This document shows positions 16,869 through 24,084 of a DNA stretch of 41,025 nucleotides, piece by piece (position 1 is the first letter of the stretch; every line of letters begins with the position of its first letter). The notes under the pieces are model-generated. The model did not search any database, was not told the DNA's origin, and saw only the letters and a list, made by a program, of their open reading frames with translations. Source of the DNA: Herpetosiphonaceae bacterium (GTDB lineage: Bacteria; Chloroflexota; Chloroflexia; Chloroflexales; Kallotenuaceae); contig JACDGP010000042.1 of NCBI GenBank assembly GCA_013821605.1, positions 1 through 41,025 on the forward strand, given 5' to 3'. The position numbers were made by a program, and so were the translations under genes.

Positions 16869-17351
16869 ATGGCCCGCAACGGAAAAACTGACACGGTCAA
16901 GACCAACTGGTATGTCGATCTGGTGATGGCACTTCTCTTTCTCATTGTGTTAGCTCCGACCTTCACCGGGTTGCCGCTGCACGAATGGCTGGGGGTGGCT
17001 GGGGGTGCCGTAATTATTGTGCACCTGTTACTGCACTGGCAATGGATCGTGACAACGACCAAGCGCTTCTTCGGTCAGGTCAACGCCCTGGCGCGCCTGA
17101 ACTACGTCATCAATAGCCTGCTCCTGGTGACGCTGATCGTGGTCATCCTAAGCGGCTTAATGATCTCTGAGACCGTGCTGAAGTTCTTCGGCTTGACCGC
17201 CAGTGGGAGCTCTGCCTGGCGCGGAATTCATAGTACGTCAACGAGTGCGATCCTTGTGCTGTTCGGCGTACATGTCGCAATGCATTGGAAGTGGGTGACT
17301 CATGCCGTGGTCCAATACGTCTTCACACCACTGCGGCAGCCCAACAGCTAA
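16869..17351 (+). CDS. DUF4405-type membrane cytochrome b-like protein
   Basis: 160 residues with four membrane segments (~18-32, 41-60, 79-98, 125-142). Two matching sets of His (H38, H52, H56 and H121, H135, H139) occupy equivalent positions in the helix pairs, the DUF4405 pattern thought to bind b-type heme (HEWLGVAGGAVIIVHLLLHW and GIHSTSTSAILVLFGVHVAMHW). Likely a membrane electron carrier or redox sensor, not an enzyme on its own. The ATG at 16869 is preceded by AGGAG at 7 nt; the longer frame starts inside the upstream gene. Confidence 0.82.
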   Translation: MARNGKTDTVKTNWYVDLVMALLFLIVLAPTFTGLPLHEWLGVAGGAVIIVHLLLHWQWIVTTTKRFFGQVNALARLNYVINSLLLVTLIVVILSGLMISETVLKFFGLTASGSSAWRGIHSTSTSAILVLFGVHVAMHWKWVTHAVVQYVFTPLRQPNS

Positions 17352-17356
17352 CACTT

Positions 17357-18400
17357 CTACTCATCTTCGATCTCCGGATTCGCTGCCATAATGGCTGCCG
17401 CTACCTCCCAGATACGCGGCAGCCATGCTTTGACTTGGTCGCTACGCTGCTGGAGGTCGGCGAATGAGGTGATCTCAAGATCACCGAGCAATTGCCGGTA
17501 ACCGGGATTAAACTGCTCCTGCGTCTCCCGTGATGCATCACAGGCGAATATCTGCTGGCATCTTGAATAGGTAGCAACCATCCAGAAGATCGCCTCACGA
17601 TGGTAGCCCCGCTCGATTAACTCTCGGCTGCCATCAATCGCGACCGGACGGGCAAGATCGCTGATGTCGGCAGCAAAAGAGAACGGCGTTTTGATCACGG
17701 CTTTGGCGGCATCGAATGCAGTCGTGAGCACGGCGAGATGCTGCTCAACCTGCGCCCGGCTCATCTGGGCACACCCCAATAACTCCAACAGGCTTGGGTA
17801 AAAATCCAAGTGCCCATACTCTACCAGGAGATCGTGTGCTGCTAGATACCGCTTCCGCACCGTTGGGTTCTTGAGGCCCGCCACCAGCAGGATGTGCGTC
17901 GTCACGCCCGTCCCGAAGAGCCAGGGAAGCACCTGATCATGAAATGGCGCCGCCGGGTCCAAGCCTTTCAGGTTGTTGAGCACTTTGTCGCGGGCGTGGT
18001 CACAACGCTTGCGGACCCACTGGCGTTTGGCATAGTCTTTGGAGATCGCCGCTTGGAGCTTGGTTAACTGACCGGTTGGATCCGCAATTACGCTCGCCTT
18101 GTGAAAGCTGCCGGCCATGTGGGACTGTCCCAAGATCAACGTAGGCGACTGAAGCTGCTCTTGTGGCAGGTAGGAGACTTCGAGCATAACGTCCCGATAC
18201 ATGAACTTCCCTGGCTTGTTGGGTAAATTGGGGTCGGCAAGGACGACCATGACATCCAGATCGGACGTGGCAGGCAGGACGGCATCATCCGGCAGCCAAT
18301 TCGTCGAACCGTGGAAGAAAGCGCCACAAAAACCCGCTGTCTTCCTCCCTATCTCATTCACCCACTGGCGAGCTACGGCTTTGGCATCTTTGACAATCAT
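17357..18400 (-). CDS. Nucleotidyltransferase-fold protein (aminoglycoside adenylyltransferase-like)
   Basis: 347 residues. The N-terminal third has the pol-beta nucleotidyltransferase signature: GAFFHGSTNW (G31-S32) followed by SDLDVMVVL (D47, D49). The remainder is a helical domain without obvious motif. This family transfers nucleotides to proteins, RNA or antibiotics; the substrate is unknown. The start follows the aldo-keto reductase stop by 2 nt, so both are one transcript. Its stop lies just 5 nt from the convergent DUF4405 gene. Confidence 0.72.
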   Translation of the reverse strand: MIVKDAKAVARQWVNEIGRKTAGFCGAFFHGSTNWLPDDAVLPATSDLDVMVVLADPNLPNKPGKFMYRDVMLEVSYLPQEQLQSPTLILGQSHMAGSFHKASVIADPTGQLTKLQAAISKDYAKRQWVRKRCDHARDKVLNNLKGLDPAAPFHDQVLPWLFGTGVTTHILLVAGLKNPTVRKRYLAAHDLLVEYGHLDFYPSLLELLGCAQMSRAQVEQHLAVLTTAFDAAKAVIKTPFSFAADISDLARPVAIDGSRELIERGYHREAIFWMVATYSRCQQIFACDASRETQEQFNPGYRQLLGDLEITSFADLQQRSDQVKAWLPRIWEVAAAIMAANPEIEDE

Positions 18401-18402
18401 GG

Positions 18403-19344
18403 CTATTGCCCGGAAACAGTGTCGACGCGCGCAAAAAGATCATGAAGCCGTGTGCTTACCGGGGGCGGGAGTGGCGGCAGCAGGATTGCGGCGACGTTCT
18501 CTTCCAGATGGTGTAGATTGCCGGTACCGCTTAGCACGACATGGATGTCCGGCTCGGCTCGGCAAAAACGATAGGCGGCCTCCGGTAAACTATGCACGTC
18601 GTCTATGTCCGTGACGAAACCTAGCGGGTACTCGAGATCCACTGCCGCGCGGTCGATCAGCCCGGCCTGCACTAGTTCGCTAACCATCTGCTGCAGTTTC
18701 GCCGGCTGGCTCAACGCATCACGGACCGCGAACATACATAGCACGCCTGTGTTGTGGCGTTGTGCTGCAGCTAGGACGCGCTCCCGCGCCGACTGGTTGA
18801 GGATGTTATAGCCGACCATGATCACATCCCAAAGATCATCCTGCATCGCGCCTGACAGCATCACGTGGCCCGGATCGCCACCGAACGCCTCGGTAATGCC
18901 GAGGAAGCGGATCTTGCCTTGGTCGCGTAGCCTCAGCATGGCGGGTACTAATTCGGCGACGGCATACTCGTATTGATCGGCCCGTACGCCGTGCAGATGG
19001 TAGATATCGACATAATCGGTCTGGAGCCGGTTCAGACTAGCTTCGAGGCCGCGCGTGAGTTCCGCAGCAGTGATGGCTCTGGTCTGGTCCATGACCGATT
19101 TCTTGGTCGATAGCACAATGCTCTCACGGTCAATGCTCTGCATCGCTTCGCCAATGACTGTCTCGGTACCGTAAGCCTCCGCCGTGTCGATAACGTTGAT
19201 GCCCAGCTCGAGTGCGCGGCGCACGATGACCATCGCTTCGGCGGACGTTGCGCCACTACGCTGGCCAAGCCGGCTATGGCCGCCACCCCCTAGTCCGAGC
19301 ACGCTTGCCCGCAGCCCGGTTCTGCCTAATGTCACATATTCCAT
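18403..19344 (-). CDS. Aldo-keto reductase
   Basis: 313 residues, (beta/alpha)8 NADPH-dependent oxidoreductase acting on aldehydes/ketones. Catalytic tetrad candidates: D53 and Y58 in NVIDTAEAYG, K81 or K82 in VLSTKK, H116/H118 in DIYHLHG. The opening MEYVTLGRTGLRASVLGLGGGG is typical of the family. I use the ATG at 19344: a -35/-10 pair directly upstream places the mRNA start about 2 nt before it, whereas the 20-codon longer frame runs through that promoter. Physiological substrate unknown. Confidence 0.87.
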   Translation of the reverse strand: MEYVTLGRTGLRASVLGLGGGGHSRLGQRSGATSAEAMVIVRRALELGINVIDTAEAYGTETVIGEAMQSIDRESIVLSTKKSVMDQTRAITAAELTRGLEASLNRLQTDYVDIYHLHGVRADQYEYAVAELVPAMLRLRDQGKIRFLGITEAFGGDPGHVMLSGAMQDDLWDVIMVGYNILNQSARERVLAAAQRHNTGVLCMFAVRDALSQPAKLQQMVSELVQAGLIDRAAVDLEYPLGFVTDIDDVHSLPEAAYRFCRAEPDIHVVLSGTGNLHHLEENVAAILLPPLPPPVSTRLHDLFARVDTVSGQ

Positions 19345-19352
19345 AGCAGCCA

Positions 19353-19381
19353 AGTATGAACCATCCCATCTCCCTCCGCAA
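19353..19381 (-). promoter_or_regulatory. Promoter of the aldo-keto reductase operon (leaderless geometry)
   Basis: On the minus strand TTGCGG (19376-19381) and CATACT (19353-19358) are 17 bp apart. The expected start (about 19346) is only ~2 nt before the ATG at 19344. No ribosome site is present. Confidence 0.5.
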
Positions 19382-19463
19382 GACCAAATGATGGCATGCT
19401 CCATGATGCATAAGCATCAAGAAGGCTTCGCTTCGATAGCGCATAGGCCGAAAGGATTAATGA

Positions 19464-20405
19464 ATGCCGCAGCTCCATTTCGGTTGGCGGACGCCGGATT
19501 GGCCCGAGGGCAACCGGACGACGCAGGAGTTCATATCTGACATCCATCGCACGCTCGAAGTTGTGTCCGAGCACTTTGACAGCGCCTGGGTGGCCGATCA
19601 TTTTGTGCCCTGGGACAAGCGCATCCCGGTGCAGACCGATGCCGTCGAATGCATGACGATGCTAGCGTACCTGGCGGCGGCCTATCCGAAGCTGACCTGG
19701 GGTACGATCGTCCTGTGTCAAAGCTACCGTAACCCAGCCTTGTTGGCCAAGATGATCGCCAACCTTTGTGCCTTTGCACCCGGTCGGATCGTCTTCGGTA
19801 TCGGCGCAGGCTGGAAGCAGGAGGAGTATGCCGCCTACGGCTACCCCTGCCCCCGCGCCGCTGTGCGTATCAAACAGCTTGACGAAACCTGTGAGATCGC
19901 GAAGCGTTTATGGACCCACACCCCGGCCACCTTCAAAGGCGAGCATTATCAAATCCATGAGGCCTATCTCAGCCCCAAGCCCGATCCTCTACCTCCGTTC
20001 ATGATCGGCGGTGGCGGCGAGCAGTTGACTTTGCGGGTCGTTGCCAAGCATGCCGATTGGTATAATCTGCCGGGCGGCTCGCGCGAGAACTACCAGCATA
20101 AGCTTGAGGTTTTGCGCGGCCATTGTGCGGCGGTTGGCACCGATTACGACCGGATCATTAAGTCCTGGTCTTGCGATTGTGTCGCGGTCGCCGCGACGGA
20201 CGCCGAGGCTCGGCGTATCGCCGAGGCTAGTACATTTTGTAGTCCTGATAGCACGCTGATTGGCACTCCCGACCACATTGCTGGCGAACTCCAGTCCTGG
20301 GTTGACCTGGGTGTGACCCATTTCCAACTGCGCTTCGCCGATTTCCCGAGCTTGGATGGCATCAACCTATTTGCCCACGAAGTCTTGCCCCGGTTCCGGA
20401 GCTAG
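19464..20405 (+). CDS. Luciferase-like (LLM class) F420/flavin-dependent oxidoreductase
   Basis: 313 residues, TIM-barrel luciferase-like monooxygenase fold. Seen: FDSAWVADHFVPWDKR, a TWGTIVLCQSYRNPALLAKMIANL strand-helix, GRIVFGIGAGWKQEEYAAYG, PPFMIGGGGEQLTLRVVAKHADWYN and a C-terminal VDLGVTHFQLRF. The GIGAGW...EY and GGGGE...LR..A..AD.WN patterns are typical of F420-dependent members, but flavin cannot be excluded. Substrate unknown. AAAGGA precedes the ATG. It is divergent from the aldo-keto reductase. Confidence 0.88.
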   Translation: MPQLHFGWRTPDWPEGNRTTQEFISDIHRTLEVVSEHFDSAWVADHFVPWDKRIPVQTDAVECMTMLAYLAAAYPKLTWGTIVLCQSYRNPALLAKMIANLCAFAPGRIVFGIGAGWKQEEYAAYGYPCPRAAVRIKQLDETCEIAKRLWTHTPATFKGEHYQIHEAYLSPKPDPLPPFMIGGGGEQLTLRVVAKHADWYNLPGGSRENYQHKLEVLRGHCAAVGTDYDRIIKSWSCDCVAVAATDAEARRIAEASTFCSPDSTLIGTPDHIAGELQSWVDLGVTHFQLRFADFPSLDGINLFAHEVLPRFRS

Positions 20406-20425
20406 TCGAGCATCCCGTCTCATCT

Positions 20426-20454
20426 GTTAGCCGGCGTATATCACCGGCTAACAC
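20426..20454 (+). terminator. Hairpin downstream of LLM oxidoreductase
   Basis: Perfect 10-bp stem TGTTAGCCGG / CCGGCTAACA with a 9-nt loop, 20 nt after the LLM stop. No T-run follows, so it may be a Rho-type or stabilising 3' hairpin rather than a classic intrinsic terminator. Confidence 0.5.
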
Positions 20455-20493
20455 GGCTCGCCGCAGCGGTCAATGGCCTCGTCATCCTGCATG

Positions 20494-20547
20494 CCCACAC
20501 GTCCCTTACACGCTCTTAACAACTTCTAAACACGGCATGGGTATCCT
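20494..20547 (+). promoter_or_regulatory. Response-regulator-type box array and promoter, copy 2
   Basis: Half-sites CCCACA (20494), CTTACA (20505), TTAACA (20516), TAAACA (20527) at 11-bp phasing, then TATCCT (20542-20547). This copy has the best second repeat (TAAACA). Sequence similarity to copy 1 extends over ~70 bp including ACGT and TACA elements upstream and GGATCATG after the -10 box. It drives the PHP gene. Confidence 0.7.
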
Positions 20548-20586
20548 TAGGATCATGAGGCGGCTTTCGACCGCAAGGATGATCCG

Positions 20587-21426
20587 ATGAACTGGCTACC
20601 AAAGAACTGCCGTGGGATATCTACGACCACCACCACGTGTCTGAGTGAGCAAAAACTTGACCCCATGCTGCCGGTCAACCGAGCTGATCTGCACGTCCAT
20701 ACATCTGCCAGTGATGGCCTCGCGACTGTCGAGCAAGTCCTTGCGCAGGTCGCCACTGCGGGTAAGCTGCGCGTTGTTGCAATTACTGATCACGATGCGA
20801 TGCTGGATGCGGTACGCGCCCGCCGGCTGCAGCGTGACTTTGGCGTCGAGGTCATTGTCGGCGAAGAAGTGAGCACCCAAGAAGGCCATCTGCTGGCGCT
20901 CTTTATTGACCATGCATTGCCCCCTGGTCGTCCTGCTGCCGAGACCATCGCTGCCATCCATGCTCAGGGTGGCCTATGTATCGCCCCGCATCCATATGAT
21001 TGGCTGATTCCGTCACTTGGTAAGGCTGGACTACGCACACGTTGCGTGCCACATGATGGTGCAGCTGATGGTCGTGATTGGCCCTTTGATGCTATCGAGA
21101 CCTTGAACGCCAGCATTACCTGGCCTGCCTCTGTTGCGAACGCATGGGCCCAATATGTGGCCGTTGAGCTAGGGCTGCCGGTAGTCGGCGGCAGTGATAC
21201 GCACACGCTTGCCACGGTTGGACAGGCCTATACCGAGTTTTGCGGGACTACGGCTGAGGATGTGTACCGTTCGATCAAAGAAGGCACCGTAGCAGCGGTC
21301 GGTCACTGCTGGAGTCCCACGCAGTTTCTTGAGTTCTATCAGTTAACACTGCGCCGGCGTAGCTTAAGCGGGGCGCTCAAGTTAGCTTGTGCGAACGTCA
21401 CGTTGCTGCACAAAGCTGTGGCGTAA
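20587..21426 (+). CDS. PHP-domain metal-dependent phosphoesterase
   Basis: 279 residues. The PHP (polymerase and histidinol phosphatase) metal motifs appear in order: ADLHVHTSASDG (H36, H38), AITDHDA (~66), GEEVST (~95), CIAPHP (~130) and VVGGSDTH (~200). These proteins hydrolyse phosphate groups from nucleotides or small phospho-metabolites in the cytoplasm; the C-terminal ~60 residues carry a basic RRRSLSGALKL segment. The start at 20587 has AAGGAT upstream; a later Met (MLPVNRADLHVHT) is also possible. It lies behind box-array copy 2, so it probably belongs to the two-component regulon. Confidence 0.83.
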   Translation: MNWLPKNCRGISTTTTTCLSEQKLDPMLPVNRADLHVHTSASDGLATVEQVLAQVATAGKLRVVAITDHDAMLDAVRARRLQRDFGVEVIVGEEVSTQEGHLLALFIDHALPPGRPAAETIAAIHAQGGLCIAPHPYDWLIPSLGKAGLRTRCVPHDGAADGRDWPFDAIETLNASITWPASVANAWAQYVAVELGLPVVGGSDTHTLATVGQAYTEFCGTTAEDVYRSIKEGTVAAVGHCWSPTQFLEFYQLTLRRRSLSGALKLACANVTLLHKAVA

Positions 21427-21490
21427 CCGTCATGGCACCCCATCCACAGGACAGTCCTGGTGCTCGCTTGCTGATCTTTAAGTGAAGCTC

Positions 21491-21547
21491 TTGACAAAGA
21501 CATAGCGAAGGTGTATCATCGATATATCGGCATAATTCGATGATACA
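21491..21547 (+). promoter_or_regulatory. Promoter and operator of the PadR regulator gene
   Basis: TTGACA (21491-21496), 17-bp spacer, TATCAT (21514-21519). The -10 box is inside a perfect 11-bp inverted repeat TGTATCATCGA (21512-21522) / TCGATGATACA (21537-21547), separated by 14 bp. Centre-to-centre distance of ~25 bp suggests two DNA faces bound by a PadR dimer or pair of dimers. The layout predicts strong autorepression. Confidence 0.75.
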
Positions 21548-21583
21548 ACGAATGCTTTAAGACAAAGCGAGAGGAAATGGATT

Positions 21584-22450
21584 ATGGATCCAAAAGACAA
21601 AATGTATGGGCGCCGGTTCGGCGGTCGGTGGGCCGGTCGCGGCGGGCCGGGTGGGCGTGGCGGTTGGCCGGAGCAACGTGAGCGTTGGCAAGCAGGTCCG
21701 GAGGGGGAGCGACCAAGTGAGTCCTCGGAGCTGTCAGAGCACCGTGGCCATTGGCGCCGTGGCCGACCGAGTGGTGGACCCGGCGGTGGTCCCGAGCGAC
21801 CTGAAGCCGCCCAGCATCGGCATGAAGGCCGGCCTGAGGGTGGACCCGGACGACCAGAGCGACCGGACCCGCGTGGTGGCTGGGGTGAAGACCGCCTTAG
21901 GGGCGGACCTGGCGGTCCGCTGCATCGGCTGTATGAAGAGTGGGGCCGGCGTGGCGGTCCACGGGCCGGGCGCGGCGATGTTCGCGCTGCAGTCCTTTCC
22001 TTACTGACCGAGAAGCCCTTACACGGCTACGAAATCATCCAGCAGATTACGGCACGTAGCGGTGGTGCGTGGCGTCCGAGTCCCGGATCGGTGTATCCCG
22101 CGCTCCAATTGCTGGAAGATCAGGGACTGATTGCCAGCGAACAGACCGACGGACGGCGCGTCTTCCACCTCACCGACGAAGGACGTGCGCATGTTGAGCA
22201 ACACAAGACTGAGCTGGATGCAGGGTGGTCCGCAGTTGCAAACACGGTGGATGACGCCGTACGAGAAGTGCATGACCTCCTCGGACAGGTTGGTACCGCC
22301 CTCCAGCAGGTCATCCATGCGGGAACCCCTGGTCAAATCACGCAAGCACGTACACTGTTGGTCAACACGCGCCGCCAGCTGTATCGTATCCTCGCTGATG
22401 ACGAGCCCACGGGCAGCGAGCCGGCGACTGGCGATACCATTCACTCCTAG
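21584..22450 (+). CDS. PadR-family transcriptional regulator with Gly/Arg-rich N-terminus
   Basis: 288 residues. Residues 1-~128 are low-complexity (Gly, Arg, Pro, Trp; GRGGPGGRGGW-type), then the PadR winged helix ~130-205 (GDVRAAVLSLLTEKPLHGYEIIQQI, GGAWRPSPGSVYPALQLLEDQGLI, then RRVFHLTDEGRAHVEQH), and a C-terminal helical dimerisation part. PadR proteins usually repress efflux or stress genes and release DNA on binding a small hydrophobic ligand. The ATG has GAGG ~9 nt upstream. It is autoregulated through the dyad in its promoter and lies upstream of the 22575 membrane protein, which has its own regulatory array. Confidence 0.9.
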   Translation: MDPKDKMYGRRFGGRWAGRGGPGGRGGWPEQRERWQAGPEGERPSESSELSEHRGHWRRGRPSGGPGGGPERPEAAQHRHEGRPEGGPGRPERPDPRGGWGEDRLRGGPGGPLHRLYEEWGRRGGPRAGRGDVRAAVLSLLTEKPLHGYEIIQQITARSGGAWRPSPGSVYPALQLLEDQGLIASEQTDGRRVFHLTDEGRAHVEQHKTELDAGWSAVANTVDDAVREVHDLLGQVGTALQQVIHAGTPGQITQARTLLVNTRRQLYRILADDEPTGSEPATGDTIHS

Positions 22451-22471
22451 CACTGGAGACCAGGCCCAATC

Positions 22472-22525
22472 CTCACAATTTCCGCGACAGATCTTCACAA
22501 GTAACTCATAACTGAGCGCTATCCT
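22472..22525 (+). promoter_or_regulatory. Diverged response-regulator-type box array, copy 4
   Basis: At the same register as copies 1-3: CTCACA (22472), a weak slot (CGCGAC, 22483), TTCACA (22494), CTCATA (22505), and TATCCT at 22520-22525. The distance from the central half-site to the -10 box equals that in the other copies, although the sequence is more divergent. It precedes the 22575 gene. Confidence 0.5.
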
Positions 22526-22574
22526 ATATATACGAAGCTTCACAGAAGCAACGGTACATAGGAAGGATACGAAG

Positions 22575-23153
22575 ATGTATGCACGCAGAAATTGGCTAGG
22601 CTATCTGGCGATTGGCTTAGGCCTGGTCGCTCTGGTTGTTAGCCTCAGTGGGCGCATGGACGGACCACGGGGTGGCATGCAAACAGCGGGTGGTTATGGC
22701 AGACGGAACGGTCCGGCGGCAGTCGCACCGGATGTGCAGCCCCCGACAGCAGCAGTGCCGGCAGCGCCTAATGGGGCGCAGGGGAATGCGGGGCAGGGGG
22801 CGGTTAACCCCCGGCTTGGAGCTGGTCGTGGGCCAATCGGAGATGTCGGACGCTCACCGTTCGGCCATCCGTTTGGTGGTGTGGTACCGTTAGTCGGTGG
22901 CCTGTTCGTGATCGGACTTGGTCTCGCATTGTTCGTCGCCCCCGGACGACGCGGTCGCAGGGGCGGTCACCAAGGTGGACCCGGTGCTGGTCAACTTGTG
23001 AGTGGTGAACAGGATTGGCAGTCGGTCGCTGCTGTTTATCCGTCCGCAGCACCGCAGCCCCAACCTGCTGCCCCTGCCGTAGCACCGGCGCCACCGCAAA
23101 CACCACCGGCATCCGCGCACACCGGTGAAACGACGAGGTTGTACGATTTCTAA
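22575..23153 (+). CDS. Two-TM Pro/Ala/Gly-rich membrane protein
   Basis: 192 residues. Basic N-terminus (MYARRNW), membrane segment ~8-25, extracytoplasmic Gly/Pro/Ala/Asn-rich low-complexity region, second membrane segment ~103-121, basic stretch GRRGRRGG, then a Pro/Ala tail with QPQPAAPAVAPAPPQTPP. No family recognised. The ribosome site AGGAAGG is 8 nt before the ATG. It shares with the 16522 product a two-segment design and a GRGG-like linker, and shares a diverged box array. Likely an envelope-stress or scaffold protein. Confidence 0.7.
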   Translation: MYARRNWLGYLAIGLGLVALVVSLSGRMDGPRGGMQTAGGYGRRNGPAAVAPDVQPPTAAVPAAPNGAQGNAGQGAVNPRLGAGRGPIGDVGRSPFGHPFGGVVPLVGGLFVIGLGLALFVAPGRRGRRGGHQGGPGAGQLVSGEQDWQSVAAVYPSAAPQPQPAAPAVAPAPPQTPPASAHTGETTRLYDF

Positions 23154-23202
23154 CGGCGGCTCCGGCGCTGCCCTGTCCTAAAACCTTGATAGGTAGGCTA
23201 TC

Positions 23203-23241
23203 TTGTACTGGCATTAAGCTTAATGCCAGTACAAACGTTTT
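23203..23241 (+). terminator. Long palindromic terminator
   Basis: A perfect 16-bp inverted repeat with no spacer (23203-23218 and 23219-23234; arm ends TTGTACTGG...), folding with AAGC/TTAA at the tip, followed by ACGTTTT (to 23241). It is 50 nt after the 22575 stop and ends that unit before the two-component promoter. Perfect symmetry leaves open a second role as an operator. Confidence 0.65.
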
Positions 23242-23266
23242 AAAGAGTAACCCGACTGCCCAAACC

Positions 23267-23320
23267 CCAACATCTTGTCTAGACGATCTTAACAACTTCT
23301 GAATATCGATGCGGTATCCT
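23267..23320 (+). promoter_or_regulatory. Response-regulator-type box array and promoter, copy 3 (two-component operon)
   Basis: CCAACA (23267), TCTAGA (23278), TTAACA (23289), TGAATA (23300), 11-bp phased, then TATCCT (23315-23320). TCTTAACAACTTCT and the distance to GTATCCTT match copies 1 and 2 exactly. It lies in front of the response regulator gene, implying autoregulation. Confidence 0.7.
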
Positions 23321-23393
23321 TATGGTTAGTTGATGGAATAGTTCCCGCTAGCAGCGGCATATAACCGGGATGTTCTGTACAAATGAGGTTGGC

Positions 23394-24080
23394 ATGCCGA
23401 AAACGATATTGGTTGTAGATGATACACGTAGTTTGCGCACTATGGTTCAAAGCTATTTGACCCAGGAAGGCTTTCGTGTCGTGACAGCGGGCGATGGACG
23501 CGAAGGTCTCATGGTCGCGCATCAGGAACACCCTGATCTGATCATTCTTGATTTGATGATGCCCGAGATGGGCGGCTATGAGTTCATGCGCGCTTACAGC
23601 AAAACGGGCGCGGCCCCCATTATTGTACTAACCGCGCGACTCGAAGAAAACGACAAGGTGCTGGGCTTAGAGCTGGGTGCGGACGATTACGTGACCAAGC
23701 CGTTTAGTCCCCGCGAACTCACGGCTCGTGTGCGTGCAGTCTTGCGTCGCGTGAGCAAGGATGCGCCTCAGCAGGACCTCTTGCATGCGGCCAATATCAC
23801 GCTCGACCGTGAAACCCGCGTCGTTACCGTCGGTGATCGGCGCGTTGACCTGACACCCTCCGAGTTCGATATCTTGTCCATGCTCCTGGCTGCACCCGGT
23901 CGCGTTTTCTCGCGCCTAGATTTGCTCGAACGGCTGCAAGGCACGGCCTACGAAGGCTATGAACGCACCATCGACGTACACATTCGTAACTTACGCACGA
24001 AGATCGAGCCCGATCCGCGCAATCCGCGCTATATCGAGACCGTCTTCGGCATTGGGTACCGCTTCGCAGCGGATATATAA
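23394..24080 (+). CDS. OmpR/PhoB-family response regulator
   Basis: 228 residues. Receiver domain 1-~120: D9-D10 acidic pocket, phospho-acceptor D53 in LIILDLMMPE, VLTAR switch Thr, and VTKPFSP Lys. The C-terminal winged helix (~130-228) has LTPSEFDILSMLLAAPGRVFSR, then ERTIDVHIRNLRTKIEPDPRNPRYIETVFGIGYRF, the OmpR/PhoB DNA-binding signature. That class binds direct repeats spaced 11 bp, as found in its own promoter and three neighbouring ones. I start at MPKTILVVDD (23394) because GAGG lies 5 nt upstream; the eight-residue longer frame is unsupported. The kinase begins 4 nt after the stop. Confidence 0.93.
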   Translation: MPKTILVVDDTRSLRTMVQSYLTQEGFRVVTAGDGREGLMVAHQEHPDLIILDLMMPEMGGYEFMRAYSKTGAAPIIVLTARLEENDKVLGLELGADDYVTKPFSPRELTARVRAVLRRVSKDAPQQDLLHAANITLDRETRVVTVGDRRVDLTPSEFDILSMLLAAPGRVFSRLDLLERLQGTAYEGYERTIDVHIRNLRTKIEPDPRNPRYIETVFGIGYRFAADI

Positions 24081-24084
24081 CAGC

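Noticed and set aside
23959-24084. 42-codon extension of the histidine kinase
   Set aside because: Entirely inside the response-regulator gene in another frame; the internal ATG at 24085 directly starts the membrane segment.
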